Source: Henckelia pumila
Taxonomy: Eukaryota > Streptophyta > Magnoliopsida > Lamiales > Gesneriaceae
NCBI RefSeq assembly: GCF_033568475.1
Contig: NC_133123.1
Coordinates: forward strand, 2,914,001-2,978,000
Length of the DNA: 64,000 nucleotides
Direction: 5' to 3'
This document shows, one piece after another, positions 1 through 13,000 of the stretch; position 1 is the stretch's first letter, and every line of letters begins with the position of its first letter. Under the pieces are notes generated by a model. That model did no database searches and was not told the origin of the DNA. It worked only from the letters and a program-made list of their open reading frames with translations. The position numbers and the translations under genes are program-made.

Positions 1-2213
1 CATACATGGTCACGTCTCTTGTGACAAATGGGCACGAATCGGACGGTCGATTAGATATATTCCAACTGATTATGTAAACTTTCTTCTTTTAAGAATAAAA
101 TAAAATAAAGAATAATAATTGCCATCATATATATCATCATCAGACTTCTGAAAAATGGGGGATATATCTTATCTCGGAGATTGAAGTGGGAATTGTCAAA
201 GGAGAATTGAGTGCAAGCAAACAATTGTCGTAATCGGAACATATCACGGAGTTGGTGCTTAGATTAGTTGAATGGTGCAAAGACTATTTGGAATCTCCCC
301 ATTCCCATTTTTTCCAAAGCGAATCATCACCCCGACCCATTTATAGAAATCGATCGCATCACATACACGCACATCTTTACTTGTGTAACGACGTAATTTA
401 CTGCATAAAAAAAATATATATTATAATCGCGCACTAAAGTGAATTTAGCATGATACGAATTCTCATATCGATTCATAGAATAATTAATTATGAAGAAAAT
501 GAATCCCGTGACAAGGCAATTGGTATGCTATGCATTTGGGGACACAACATCTTAAAGAAAACATGCCTTTACCCCATAAAAAAAAAGCGAACAAACCATG
601 GATAGAACAAAACTAAAGAAAGCCCCAAGGGAAGGGGATATATGCCCATACCGTGCTGGTGCTTTCTCTCTTCTTTTTATAATCAACTTTATTGTACAAT
701 GCATGTAAGGACATGGAAATGTGTTTGTCACACCATTTGTCCATTATCGAGACATGTACCAAAGATAAAAGTTGGGGGGGTGTGGGGGCTTCAAATCAAA
801 TACTTGGTTGGAAGCATATAAATTTGGGATCCAATCAAAGCTAGCATCATGGGTACCCCCAACTTTGTACACTAGTGGAAGAGAAGGGGGGGCATATGTA
901 TTACATCCATCTCAACTTCGAATTGCTTTTGTTTCTTCCTCTGCTTTCCCACGTTACATCTTTTATTATAAACGGTTAAAAAGACTACGTAACCCCACCC
1001 CAAATATCATTCCCACCTCTATTCCTATGGAGAAAAGTGACAAAAAGATGCGGCAATTCAAAATTCTTTATTGCACTAATGTATCTAATCCATTCTTCCA
1101 TGTCACAACCCCAAAACAAACTAAAAAAGAACTATATCTGAGTTTGTGGTTACAATCTTTGAAATTAAAGATTAAACGAGAGCATAAGAATCCATCCACT
1201 AATTAAGTTGTAGGACAATAAAGACTAGTTCACTTCACCAATATATTCCATTAGTAAGAGCTAGGAAATGGAGATTTTGGTGGGAAACCCAACTCACCAT
1301 TAATCTTGGCTTTATATTATCATTACAAAAAATTATGCTCGCTGGCTAGCTACTCTCCTTCTCTGCCCCCACTTGCTCTTAACATGAATCATGTTAGTGG
1401 GAAACCTTTTTTTCCCTGTGGAGCCAAATGTAGACAAGAACTAACACATGATACCCAAGACACATGCCATTTAGATTTGTTCAACTGGTTGATGAGATTA
1501 TATCTTAATATTATATCAAAATTACTTTAATTTCAATTACTTCTTTTCAGATACATATTAAAATAATAATCAGTAGGTATTTTTTTTGTGGATTTTGGAC
1601 TGAGATTGGACATGCCAGTTCCTTTTTCAATTGGATTCAAAGTACTAATAATTCCATAGCAAAGAAGACAAAGTGGGGGAGGGATATATAGAATGGATGG
1701 ATGTCCTATGTTTTGAAATCTTGCCCAACTTTTTCCCCATGAAATTCTCACATTCCAACAGTGAAGTAGACAAAAGACTAGAGAGAAGTTGAAAGTGACA
1801 CAACCAATTAAGAATCAGCCAACACACTTTTAAACCAAGTAAAATTTCCACACCACCACTATATATTTATGGGAATTAATGCATAATGCTGTGTTGGCAA
1901 CTACTACGTGCAGAAATGAAAGAATCCCTTTGGCCCACCATTGCTGGACTCTACAAAATCAACACCCCACCCCCTACCCCCTACCCCCTACCCTACCCAC
2001 CAAGTTGCGTGCATGGCCATCGATCGAGTGGTCCCCTCTTACACTTTCAGAACAATGTGGGTAAAATTTTTCAAGTTCATCTAACTTTTACGACAATAAC
2101 TAACATGCCAATATATAGACGTTGGCACTTGGCCGACCCTGCTACATAGCGTGAAGGAGAGGTCGCATCCACATATAAAACAACCAACAACGAAAAATTT
2201 AACGTTTACCGAT
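1..2213. other. Intergenic, no gene recognised
   Basis: This stretch is AT-rich. None of its open frames resembles a known protein, and none has plant-like codon use or a plausible gene structure. The longest, at 772-1206 on plus, is low-complexity and has no recognisable domain. A C-rich heptamer tract lies at 1965-2000 (see its own entry). Homopolymer runs and ordinary AT-rich DNA make up the rest. An unseen non-coding RNA cannot be excluded. Confidence 0.6.
1965..2000. repeat. C-rich (CCCCCTA)n tract, G4-capable on minus strand
   Basis: The plus strand carries runs of four to five C separated by TA or A. The minus strand therefore reads as repeated GGGGG/GGG blocks with TA spacers, similar to a variant of the plant telomere unit. 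Seven G-runs within 36 bases satisfy a G-quadruplex pattern. It is too short to be a telomere remnant with confidence. Confidence 0.6.
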
Positions 2214-2222
2214 AATATTTCG

Positions 2223-2404
2223 GGGTAATCCTATATGTACACGGAACGTTACACGTTAGGTTACACAATACACTTGAAATTACATGATTATTCCTGCATT
2301 TTATTTGGAAAAAATATTTCAAAAATGCATGTTGGATAATCATGTAATTTCAAGTACATTGTGTAACCCAACGTGTAACCTTTCGCGTACAAGTGGCATT
2401 ACCC
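2223..2404. mobile_element. Mutator-type MITE with long TIRs and 9-bp TSD
   Basis: This is a 182-bp element whose two halves are nearly complementary. The left end begins GGGTAATCC and the right end finishes GCATTACCC, with inverted arms of about 65-70 bases that share the inner CTTGAAATTACATGATTA. It is flanked on both sides by the 9-bp direct repeat AATATTTCG (2214-2222 and 2405-2413). Long TIRs plus a 9-bp target duplication are the hallmark of Mutator-like elements. It has no coding capacity, so it is non-autonomous. The TSD is perfect, but the arms differ by a few substitutions. Confidence 0.85.
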
Positions 2405-2413
2405 AATATTTCG

Positions 2414-4844
2414 ACATATATATATATATAGATCTGATTTCGCCGTCGGCCTATTTCTTGAGATATTTTCGGGTCCACCTCTATATACCACATAATTATG
2501 AGGAAGGATTATAAGTTCGCCTTATTTTCGCTATGCCAAGTCATGAAGAACTATTCCATTAAAAGAGTCTCTATTGCGCATAGATTGCACCAAGCTGCAA
2601 ATTTTCCATTTACTAGTCAAATAAATTAACCGCGAGTCCAGTAGCTACTTCATTATAACATGAAACTGGATGGGACAGCTATTGTAAGACATGGACTTTC
2701 GAAAATGTAATAAGAAAAGGTAGTGCTGCAGCTACCCATCCTAGTTGGGGAAATTGCCAACCTCTTACGGCATCACGAAAAATCGTATAAATTTCCAGGA
2801 TTTACCATAATTAATGCATGCATTAGATAGTATCACACAATTCATGCAAATGATCAAGAAAATGGTAACTACATAACTTTAAGTTTTACAATCATGGGTT
2901 TACTAGCTAGCTAGACAGTTGATGCATTTTACGAATAAGATGAATAGGTTGAAAAAATATAAGTAATCAATCTTTTGACTCCATTAACTTAACTGCAGGG
3001 AGAAAATTTTACCCAGTGAAATATGCATGAATGGTAAGAAACAAGAATAATGAAGATGTAACCACATTGGTTAGGAGGGCCCCGGAAGGCCATTATTGGG
3101 CAGAGATGGTCCTCTGATAATTCCATAAGAGCCCAAAATTTCAAAGTTAGTAATCAGAAACCCAATCTTGTCAGTACAAAAAGGGTCAGCCAACAGCAGA
3201 TTGCAATTCATTGAATGCCTCTGGGCCACCTGAAAAGGCCTAAAATACATATACAATGAAACTGCAAGCCTGTTTCTGTGAGCATTGGAAATTATTAAAA
3301 TTGATCTCACCAAATCTGATATTTTGGGTATTATGATGGATGGGGACTGCAGGGTACAAGGGCAGAGGCCCACTGTGAATCGGATGTAGACTTTATAGTT
3401 TGAGGAGACATGGATATTCCAGACATTAAATGCTCATTCATTTCACCAACGTGAAATGTAGGTCGATCTTTCCTTGTATTTGGCCTTGCAAGAAAAGGAC
3501 AATACACCACAATTCTCACTATATCTCATCATTTCTTTTCTTTCTTTCTTTTTCTTTTTCTTTTTCCCCTGTGAAAACTGCTGTTTTTAACCTCACTTGC
3601 AATAGTAAATTTCCACCTCCAATTAAATTTACTTCAACCAAAAAAAAACAAAAAAAACTAAAATCTATTTTTTTACGTGGTTCAAAAAGCATCATATGCA
3701 TTGTCATAATTGAGCCATTTACTGAGCCAATTCTTTTGACATCTTTGAGGCACAAGACATCTAACTTTCCACAAGGGATGCTATTTTGGTGATTCAAGAA
3801 CATAAATATTGGCCCCATTACAAAAATAAAGATTTTTTATGAAGCAAAAGGACTTGCATGTTGCGGAGGAAATTACGCTTTCCTTTACCAAAGTAATAAT
3901 AGTACATTTATTTTGCAAATTTGCAACACACATTTATCGCGGGGAAAAAAACATCAATTAATTTCAAGAAAGACTAAAAGAAGAGGTATCGGGCCACTAC
4001 CACTTTTGTCAAGTGACATAAATCACTTCTCTTTGAAGAAGAGACGTTGGTTGGAATCCACTAAAAATTTCAAGTTTCATAGAGTATCACAATCTCATGC
4101 TTGCAAATTCAATATTTGACTGGATTGCTCCAAATAAAAATAAAAAAGTTCAATATTCATAAGTGGAATATCTTTTATTTGTCCTATATATATGTTCATA
4201 AATTTAATTTTTTTAAAAAAATTCCATTTCTCCAATTACGTGCAAAAAGAAGACTAACTAGTGAAATTTTTTTGAGTCGGAAGACGTTCTGTTATATATG
4301 GGCCTCTTGCTAATTTTTTCAGTTGGACTTGTGAGAGAGGCCTGGTTTCATTTATAATGGGCTTCTCATTAGATGCGGAAATTGGGCTTTTCTGTGTTAT
4401 GTATGGGCCTTTTGTTAGTTCTGAGGTTGACCATTATGGAATAAACTTTTTTTTTTTTGAAACCTGAAATAAACTTTTTTTAAAAAAATAAAACTCGGAA
4501 TTTATTTCTTAATTGAATCTGTACGCAGAATTATCTATAAATTTTGAAATCATTAGGACTAAAATGTGTTCAAGTATAACCATGAAATCCAATATCGCAT
4601 AATGGCACTGAAATCATATCAACATTTCAAGATATAACCACAGTAATATGGTTGATATATCATATATTGTTCAAAAGAATGTAACGGAGAAAAGAAAATA
4701 AAGTTGGCGCTAAACTAAAATACACATTTATATATAACTGCACGTAATGAATTCTACACTTTGTAGAATTTCTTGTACCGTAAGTTTTACAAAATCATCG
4801 AAGAAATAATACACATGATGAAAAGTTACAAATTTTGACCAGAT
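2414..4844. other. Intergenic, no gene recognised
   Basis: The stretch has AT-rich DNA with a pyrimidine-rich run near 3530-3565. A minus-strand open frame at 3071-3373 (100 codons) has no recognisable domain and is not called. At 4300-4415 several TGGGCY motifs cluster (ATGGGCCTC, ATGGGCTTC, TTGGGCTTT, ATGGGCCTT). These resemble plant promoter site II elements, but no gene starts beside them. Confidence 0.5.
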
Positions 4845-5255
4845 TTAGTATGCATAAAGCTCGGCCAGTTCGTCCAACGAATCCAAAGTGAGTGTAGGAT
4901 CAGCATTATCGAGCATCCACAAGAGATGATCAAACAACACAACCTCACATTTCACCAAGAGATCGGGATCGCGACCCGGACCCGATTTTTCATTGGATTT
5001 CTCGATGAGAGCGTTCAACAAAGGATGGTTCAAGTGCTTGTAGCTGACCACGTATCTTTTCCTCGAACTCCCGACGAATATGGTCTCACAAGGCTCCTCG
5101 AAATCTATATGATCATGACCCATATCCCACAACTCTTGAAAGCCGCGATCCCGAATATTGGATTTGGATCTCAAACTATAATTGTAGGATAGGGTCCGGC
5201 TCATTTGCTTTGAAAATGTCTTGCATTTCCTAAGTATGTTGTTTAATTTCTTCAT
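4845..5255 (-). CDS. SAUR-like auxin-responsive protein
   Basis: This intronless gene encodes 136 residues, a typical size and structure for small auxin-up RNA proteins. The N-terminus is basic (MKKLNNILRKCKTFSKQMSR). The SAUR core covers about residues 55-125: it contains ETIFVGSSRKRYVVSYKHLN followed by HPLLNALIEKS, then CEVVLFDHLLWMLDNADP. The ending CEVVLF-HLLWML-NAD is characteristic of the divergent SAUR76/77/78-like group, not of the classic auxin-induced SAUR15/19 set. Family members act in cell expansion, often by inhibiting PP2C.D phosphatases at the plasma membrane, and the SAUR76-78 group has been linked to ethylene and auxin crosstalk. That role is inferred from the family. A TATA-like box lies about 55 bases upstream of the start. 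The nearest neighbour, CYP59, is over 1 kb away on the same strand. Confidence 0.85.
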   Translation of the reverse strand: MKKLNNILRKCKTFSKQMSRTLSYNYSLRSKSNIRDRGFQELWDMGHDHIDFEEPCETIFVGSSRKRYVVSYKHLNHPLLNALIEKSNEKSGPGRDPDLLVKCEVVLFDHLLWMLDNADPTLTLDSLDELAELYAY

Positions 5256-6535
5256 ATGAAATTATTTTTTGTGTGAGGAGAGGGACGTACATATTTTTAT
5301 GTGTGGCTTGATATATACTACTACTCCAAAGGGTACTGAGGGTGGATTTGGTTTAGGGTGGGTGGAGGGTCGGTGTTTTTGAACCCACTCCCAACCGAAA
5401 TTTTTGATTTGACACAAACATGTCATCTTCTTTGCACAAATAACAAAAGGCTATCTATGTTCATGAATCTACTACATTCGTGTGATTTTGTGTGTATTTG
5501 TACCTTGGCTTCTTTTGGTTATCTCATCTTGAACAATTCTTATTATTTTTACGTGTTTTCTGAAACGGGACATATGTACTATAAAAGCATCATGGGTATG
5601 GGTAAAATAAATAATTTATGTAAAAAAAATAAAAATTGTATAAGCTTCGAATTATCTCCAATTATTTTCTATATTATATGCTCATGATCGATTTAATTTC
5701 GTCGAAGAGGGGGGAAGAAACTCGTCGGGCATCAATTTAATGCACGAATCCCACAAGCAACAGATTAAATTCATGTGGACTTGAACGAACATCGAAGAAA
5801 AAGACATAGAGAGGTATGGACACTTGATTCGCTTCAAATCGGTGTGCACATGTAACATTTGTCGCCAAGCTTAAACCCCAGCCACATTTCATATTTTTAT
5901 ATTGAATTTTTTAACAGAGCTCATGTTAAAACAATGGTTTCTTATTTCTTGGGGTTTGGGCAACCCATGATACATGTATATGGGTATAATTCGAGACATT
6001 GTATTAGAAACAAATGAATCGAGCGAATTAGAAATTCGAACCAAACTGAATTCAAATAGGAAAAAATTATTTTTTCAGAATTCGAGCGAACTAATAAATT
6101 TGATCTACAGACTACAGCTCATACACACAACACATAAGAATGTATAAAATAACATTAGATAGGAAACAGTTAATATTCAATATTCGAGTGAACTAACAAA
6201 TTTGATCCATCCCTCAAAAAAACAAAAAAAAAAAAAAAAATTGATCCACAGCTCATATATACACGGGCGCGCACACAAACAAGAATCTTCAGAAGAACAT
6301 TAGCCACCAAGAAAGCATCATTGCAAATTGATTTAGTGAATAATAACCAAGGGAATCATTATTTAAAAAGAGCTTAGCTTCCAAGTAATCTGCTTCGCTT
6401 AAAAACCAAAACACATGTTACGGACTACAAATAAAAATTCGTATAGCAGGAGATCTACTTTGGAAAGTACTACCGTCAATACTAACAAAGACGCTAAAAT
6501 CACACAACAGTAGATCAAATTCTATTATGCTTGCT
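5256..6535. other. Intergenic between SAUR-like gene and CYP59 3' end
   Basis: Apart from the TATA-like box, this is AT-rich sequence with a poly-A run near 6222-6240. The right part (about 6300-6535) probably contains the CYP59 3' UTR. No further gene is seen. Confidence 0.55.
5311..5318 (-). promoter_or_regulatory. TATA-like box of the SAUR-like gene
   Basis: The minus strand reads TAGTATATATCAAG here, about 55-65 bases before the ATG at 5255. This is a plausible spacing for a short 5' UTR. No auxin response element (TGTCTC or TGTCGG) was clearly recognised next to it. Confidence 0.45.
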
Positions 6536-9500
6536 TCAGTTCCGTCTACCATGGTCACGGTCGCGGTTGCGGTCACGATCGCGAACATCGTCTCTAGAAC
6601 TTCTACTATCTGAATATCTATCTCCACCTCTTCTTTTATAACCATCATTAATATCATGTCTATCCCTGTCACTCCCTCGAATTTCCTCACCAGCACTTCT
6701 CTTCTTCGCTTCGTATCCATTTATCCCGTCCCCATGGCCAATATCATCACCATGCCTCTTTTTGTACGTTCTCTCATCCCGCTTGTATCCATAGACATCA
6801 TTCCCACGCTTTTTTACAAACTCTGTGTCATCCATTTTATATTTATGTCTATCGTCGCCGTCGTCATGATGTCTTCTTTTATGTTTTTCATGGTCTGTCT
6901 GGTTCCTGTGGTAAGAACCTTCGGTTTTTCTTCCATCATTTCGGTCATTTGGTTCTGGTCCATCTCTCTGTCTTCTCATGTGTGGACTTCTTTGGCGTCT
7001 CATGTATCCCGATCTTTCTCGGTGTTCCTCACTTCTATCATCCCGCCTCTGCAAGCTATGTGGGCCTCTCCTCCTGTCATCCTGATCTTTGGGGTGATTA
7101 AGATCATGTCGTTTACTATCTTGTTTCCCACCATGTTTTTCTGGTTCATGGGCTCTTTTTTTCTTGCCATGTACAGGACTTCCATCGGAATCTTCCTCAA
7201 ACACCATTTCATATCTTAAACAGATAAAAGACGTGTATTTATGACAAGGGCCAAGATATTTACTTCAGAAAAAAGAAACCCAGTGGTACATGGTCATAGT
7301 ACCTTTTGTTGCCCTCTCCACCATGTTGGGAGTCAGTATCTTTCATTCGATACTTGGAATGTTCTTGTTTGGGTATGGAATCCCCTGTACAGTCCTTAGC
7401 AATGTGATCGAGAGAACCACACTTGTAGCAACCTCCTGTGATAAGTATGAGATAAAAATAATATCTCAATCTTTAGGAGTTGAAAGAAGAAAAAAAAGAA
7501 AAAAAGCCTCAGATTGCTAAACCTTCTTGAACATCACACCATTTGCTACTGTTAAACATCACATAAACTGCCGTGGATATACCAGGATGATTTATGCCCA
7601 GACAATTTGACATTACAGGCTCGGAAAAGGTAACTAGCAAAAAAACTTTTTCCAGAAAATGTTTACCTCCACCCATCAGACCTTTGTGCCTAGACTGTGC
7701 CCATAGCTTTGCAACACTTTGACTAAAATCAACATGAATCCTTCGGTCGTCAATCAAAGCATTGTCCATCTGCAATTTAAAAGAAGACACTTGCTAAAGC
7801 CTAGATTGTGAAGTATTTAGGGGAATTTTAAGTAACAGTTGGGTAATAATTCCTATGTCAGCAAGTGATATTAATACTCCTTAAATTATCAAAAATCATA
7901 TTGTATCATGTCCAATACTTTTGATACACAAACACTTGACGAATATATGCTACGCTGCACGGTTATGGATATAACGTAAATTCAACACAATACGGATACA
8001 AGACATAAAAAAATTTCGATTATGATAAGACGGTAGGATTCAACGGTTTTATTTGGGTGTACAGTGTACACACACACACAAATATATACTTTGTAAAATA
8101 GCCATGTCCTCCTCATGTAATATCATAATGTTAAAAAGTTGTTGTATTTAGTATTAGTTTCATGTTTTATCCTTGTCCTCAAATCCGTACTCATGCTACA
8201 TGATTCAATACAATAGAATCAACTGCACAGAAACCAAGCAATGAATTAAGTATAGCACCACATTTGTGCCTTTCTAGTTATGACACTTTAAATTTACTAA
8301 TTTAGTACCTGACCCAGTATATGTGTTATATTTGCTAATCAGCCTATCTTATTGAAAACAAAAATTAACCATTACAGCAAATATAACCAGGCAGATAAAC
8401 ATACCTTAAAATACGCTTGCTCACAAGCATCCTTATCCTCAAATTCTGCCACCAAAGAAGATAAGAAATAGGTACTGATTTATATGATAAATAATCACAG
8501 GTACAAACACGAAGATAGCCATCCGATAATTAATGAAAAGCCATGATTCATTCATAAAGTAGTTGAAGTAAGAGATATAAAAGGAGTTGTCGCCTCACAG
8601 ACTATCAAGGACTTGAAAAGAAATTAAGAAGAGAAATTTGAAAATACAGTCTGTCTGAAATATTTTGGATTCAATAGTTGTTTCTTCTCATATACTTCTA
8701 AAATCAACTCCAATCTCCTTGACATCACAACAATTCTAATCTCTACAATTCTTCCATTAATTTTCAATCATATTCAACATTTTAAAAGTAATATTTTTTA
8801 ATGCTCAAGATTAGAAGTTACAGTTTTAAAGAGATAATTTACATGACATGTCCAAATAATTTTGAAATTGCACCTGAAATTGGAGTTCAGAAGTTGATAT
8901 GGCAATCAATGAAGTGATATTTCGAGCAGTACCCAAAAAAAAATGATTGGTCCAAAAAGAGGCAAAAATCATGCATTTAAATTATATAATAATAATAATT
9001 ATTGGTCAATACCAAATTTTTTCCAGCAAATATTCATTTCAAAAAATATAGCAATATTTTAAAAGTTTTTGATTGAAAATATTATAAAATCCACCAAAAG
9101 CACATCGGAGATCATCAACCAAAATAATTAGAGCAAACATGAGGGGTGAGCAGACTTTACCTACAAAAGCATAGCACAAACTATCCCCAGTTTTATGATC
9201 CCGGATAATTTCAGCCCTACCAACATGAAAGCGATGAAAACATTTAGAAAAAAACTAAAAATTGAAAAGTTAAAAAAGGCTTTAAAAATAAGAATTGAAC
9301 TGAGTAACTCACGATGTTACAACTCCGAAACGCGAAAAAATAGTGTTCAAATCCTCATCCTAGATGTAAAAGAATCGTGAAAATTACAAAGTGTAAGCGG
9401 CAAACATATGAACAGGAAATTTGGTCACAGCACCCATAACAATCTTTGTCAACATAACAAAAAACAGATTTAGCAGTCACTTACTTCAGTTACAGGATTT

Positions 9501-12460
9501 AGCTTGCATACAAACAGCACATTATCAGGTGGCTTCATCTCAGCTTCGGGAATGTCCCCAATCTATGACATGTATTAGCCACATTATGCTTGAATAAAAT
9601 TTAGTTGTGCAGACCAATTACTGTATCCAAATATGTTCGATTTCAGTGAAATGTTAAATATATCGAACAATGGATTAAAAAAAAACTCACTGTTTCGAGC
9701 ACGACAGCACTGGAATGAGCAGTCTTTGCACGTATCATCTCCTCGAGCTGCTCGGCATCAAGTTGCTCGTCCATAGGTATCCAGTCATCTTCCAGTCGTA
9801 CATCATCATCAACCTAATGTAAAGTGCAATTGGAAAACTGTTCAACGTGTTATCGAATTCATACTAAAAACTCAAAAATTGATCCATTGCATTCATAAAA
9901 TGATTGACAGCAGAAAATATAGGGGAAAAAAACAATAACGATGAATAACTTGTGAGATTTTCTCACTCACAAACCAGCGGTCATTAGTCAGAACTGTACT
10001 TGAATATAATTTATTTTTCCAGTTATATGAGGGAAAAATAGTATCCTAGGATTTGTAACAGGATTTTAAAAAAAGAATTAGTGTGTCAAACTTGATCGTT
10101 TGCACACGCATGAAAGAGAACATGTCAAATCAACAGTAAAGTAAAATGAAAATGATCCCATGATTGAAAAATAAATGAATAAATAAGTGCATACTGGCAT
10201 GCATCTGAAATCTGAAAGAAGAAAATCAAGACACGATATTGAGTAGCAACTAAATTGTTTCCTAGATGTTGAAGAATGATTTCAAAGTACCTATCAAGTC
10301 GTATATCAACAAAATGAAATTCATTATTGTCTGTATAATTTTTCAATGACACACAGAACATTCCATGATCAAAATCCACCATAGGTGTTGAAAACATTCA
10401 AGATTATCAATAAACAGCACTCGAGAAGTTTGCATGCATAACATTATATAATATAACATTCGATTACTTCGTCTTTTGGCTTTCCTTCTGGTGAAGCATC
10501 TGGAATCAAATCAGCTAGTTGGGAAGGATCATCAAAAGGATCGTCCAATATGTAAGTGTGTTTGATTCTGCAGAAATGTCACCACAGTGGTAAAGAGATA
10601 TTTGAGTGACAGAAAAACATATTGCATAAGAAAAGAGAATTCAATAGCAATCAACACGAAAAAATTTTAACCTGATATTTTTATAGGGTTTGTTCTTCTC
10701 ATCTACATAGGCTTCATTTATTCTAGTAAGTGTGTCAAGCCCTTCAGCAACCTCCCCAAACACCTTTCATTGACAACAAATTAAACCAGGGATCTCAGTT
10801 GATGCTGTTGTTCTTTATGAAGAGTAATCATGAAAGCATTCTGCATATCTGTCTAGTGCTTAAGAGAAAATAAATGGTTAATGCTTGACGTTTCATCAGA
10901 ATCAATATCGATAAAACCTTTCCATCATTATTTTTCCTTTTTTTCCGAGAGAGTGCACACACTTTTGAGGAATACATAGCATTGTTTCACCTAAAATGGT
11001 TATAATATCTTAGCAAGAAACAAAAGAGAGAGGTCTTCTAGTTCCTAGCCGATTTTGTTATACCATCAAGAAATTATTGACTTCAAAATAATTCCAGTTT
11101 TCGTTTTCTTAGCATGATAAAATAAAATCATGAAGAAACTGCATGAAAATGAATACAGATTCATAACTTACAAACTTTATTCACTATTTCATTGGGTTTC
11201 AAATTTGTTCTGCTGTCTACACATTATTTTACAAAGACAAGCATGCTTGATTGTTCTTTGTCCTTTTTCCCGTTATGTTATTATTTATTTTTTAAGGGAG
11301 AGGGGGGAAGCATCAGTTGGCATTGATGGAAGTAGAATACATCTGAAATATAGCATGGATTAATTAAATTTTGTAAAGCATTATTGTGACAAAAAAATTA
11401 AATAAAAAACTCACGGTGTGCTTGCCGTCCAAGTAATCAAGATCATCACGGAGCGTGATGTAGAACTGAAAATTACAAAATGGAAAGAATGATTCAGTAC
11501 AAGCATATTGGAATAGCGAGGAGCCGGTGGTGCAGCAAGCCTGAAATTGTTGACCAGAAAATATGGCAAAGAATCATACCTGAGAAGCATTCAGATTCTC
11601 CCCAGCACTGGCCATGGCTACAGTACCAACCTTTGAGTGTTTGACATCCAAGTGAATTTCATCACCAAAAAAGCGAGCTTGATCACCGTATAAGAATCTG
11701 AAATACGTGACAGGGAGGTCAAGAATAACAAGTTAAATTGAACTCTCAACAACTGTAAAAATAAAAAGCTAAATGCTAACAAGCTTAAGACCATTCTACA
11801 AAACGAAACAGAATAACCATGAAATTATGACAATAGAAACATAAACTTGGTCATCTGTTTGAAGAGAAAGAGTAAACACTGATGTAATGCAAAATCTGAG
11901 GCTTTTTATGAATTTTATCTTACTTGTACACAGAATCCCCACCAGACCCTGTTCCTGTAGGATCGCCTGTCTGTGCAGTAAAATCCTTCTGTACCGTGTG
12001 AAACAGGCAGCCATTATAATACTTGATTCTGCATTAGATAGGAAGAAACATTGTCAACTTGAAACCATTTGGAATTAATAATTGCTTTACATTGTAAGGA
12101 ATCAAAACGATTTTCCACAGAAAGAACATCTTCAAAGACTTTCCACAGGGGTATTTACTAGGAGACAACTTTTTTGTACATTTTCATCAAACAGATACAT
12201 ATATTCAGGGATATTAAAAAAACCCTATGTAACACAAAATCGTTAACAATTCAATAGAATTTGAATGTCGTGATGTTTTTAAGCTAGAAATGCCCAAACT
12301 TCGTTATTGAGACATATAACCAGAATTGAGACTGAAAAGGGAATTCAATAGAAAGCACTTACTTGCACAGCTTGAGAAAGTTTTTACAAGTTAAGGGACA
12401 TCGATCCACGAACAAGTCTACAACGATCTCTCCCACGCTAGTGACAAGCATGACCGACAT
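6536..12460 (-). CDS. CYP59: CYP59: cyclophilin (PPIase) with RRM, zinc knuckle and RD-rich tail
   Basis: Fourteen coding exons join in frame: 12363-12460, 11924-12028, 11580-11697, 11415-11465, 10672-10763, 10468-10567, 9691-9813, 9485-9562, 9313-9359, 9161-9216, 8405-8445, 7667-7769, 7303-7435 and 6536-7214, giving 607 residues. The protein starts [20 protein letters not shown]. The cyclophilin domain covers about residues 1-165, including [19 protein letters not shown]. An RRM follows at about 243-325 ([12 protein letters not shown], then [20 protein letters not shown]). A CCHC zinc knuckle, [14 protein letters not shown], lies near 342. The tail is rich in RD, RS and KR repeats. Arabidopsis CYP59 has this same order; it binds RNA and the RNA polymerase II CTD in the nucleus. 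The tail makes the protein about 100 residues longer than my recollection of Arabidopsis CYP59 (about 506). A 5' UTR intron is likely, with its acceptor near 12492. Confidence 0.95.
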
Positions 12461-12914
12461 TGTTTCTCAACCTTGCTTGATTGGAACTCTGGTAAAAAAA
12501 CAGGGCAATGCAATCGATCAGAACCGAACCGACCAATTATGTTTTTGAACCTACCGAACGGACCGAATTTTTCAATGTCACCACCATTTTAAACCTCACA
12601 AAAACGGAACCTAATTAAAATAACCATTGATGTCAATGTGCTACTGAAATGCAATGATACATGTCTTCCAAGATTGGACCAGAGATTTACATGAAAAGCT
12701 CTTTGGCATGAGCCTGATCGAGAAGAAAATCGTGTAAATCAGTAGAAAAAAACGAGAATCAAAGATTTACCTTAGCTCGAAAGTTAGGGCAACAGTTAAG
12801 AAGAAAAATAACAAATATCGACACGCCGTCGCCGGCACTCGCAACTCTGCAGACGATGTCGAAATGAAGATGAGTTCGGTGATGAATCTGCTTTCACCTG
12901 GGTTAGACACGTAA

Positions 12915-13000
12915 TAACATGGGCCTTGTGTTCAAATTCCAAAGCCCAACAAATAAAATTATAGAGTTCAAATAACCGAAGTTAAAGTCAGGCCCAATCT
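12915..13000 (-). promoter_or_regulatory. Site II (TGGGCY-type) cluster upstream of CYP59
   Basis: Three site II cores lie together: TGGGCC at 12920-12925, AGCCCA at 12943-12948 and GGCCCA at 12991-12996. In plants, such clusters bind TCP factors and are common in promoters of housekeeping and RNA-processing genes, which suits CYP59. They sit about 460-540 bases before the ATG, upstream of the probable non-coding first exon. Confidence 0.5.

Noticed and set aside
772-1206. 144-codon open frame on plus
   Set aside because: It has no recognisable domain or conserved motif and lies in AT-rich DNA without promoter or intron signals. The composition looks like chance.
3071-3373. 100-codon open frame on minus, less AT-rich than surroundings
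   Set aside because: I could not match it to any family. It might be a decayed exon, but nothing supports a product, so it is not called.
6656-7219. 187-codon hydrophobic open frame on plus opposite CYP59
   Set aside because: It is the antisense shadow of the CYP59 RD-rich exon. Arg/Asp codons read backwards give Ser/Val/Ile-rich pseudo-membrane sequence.
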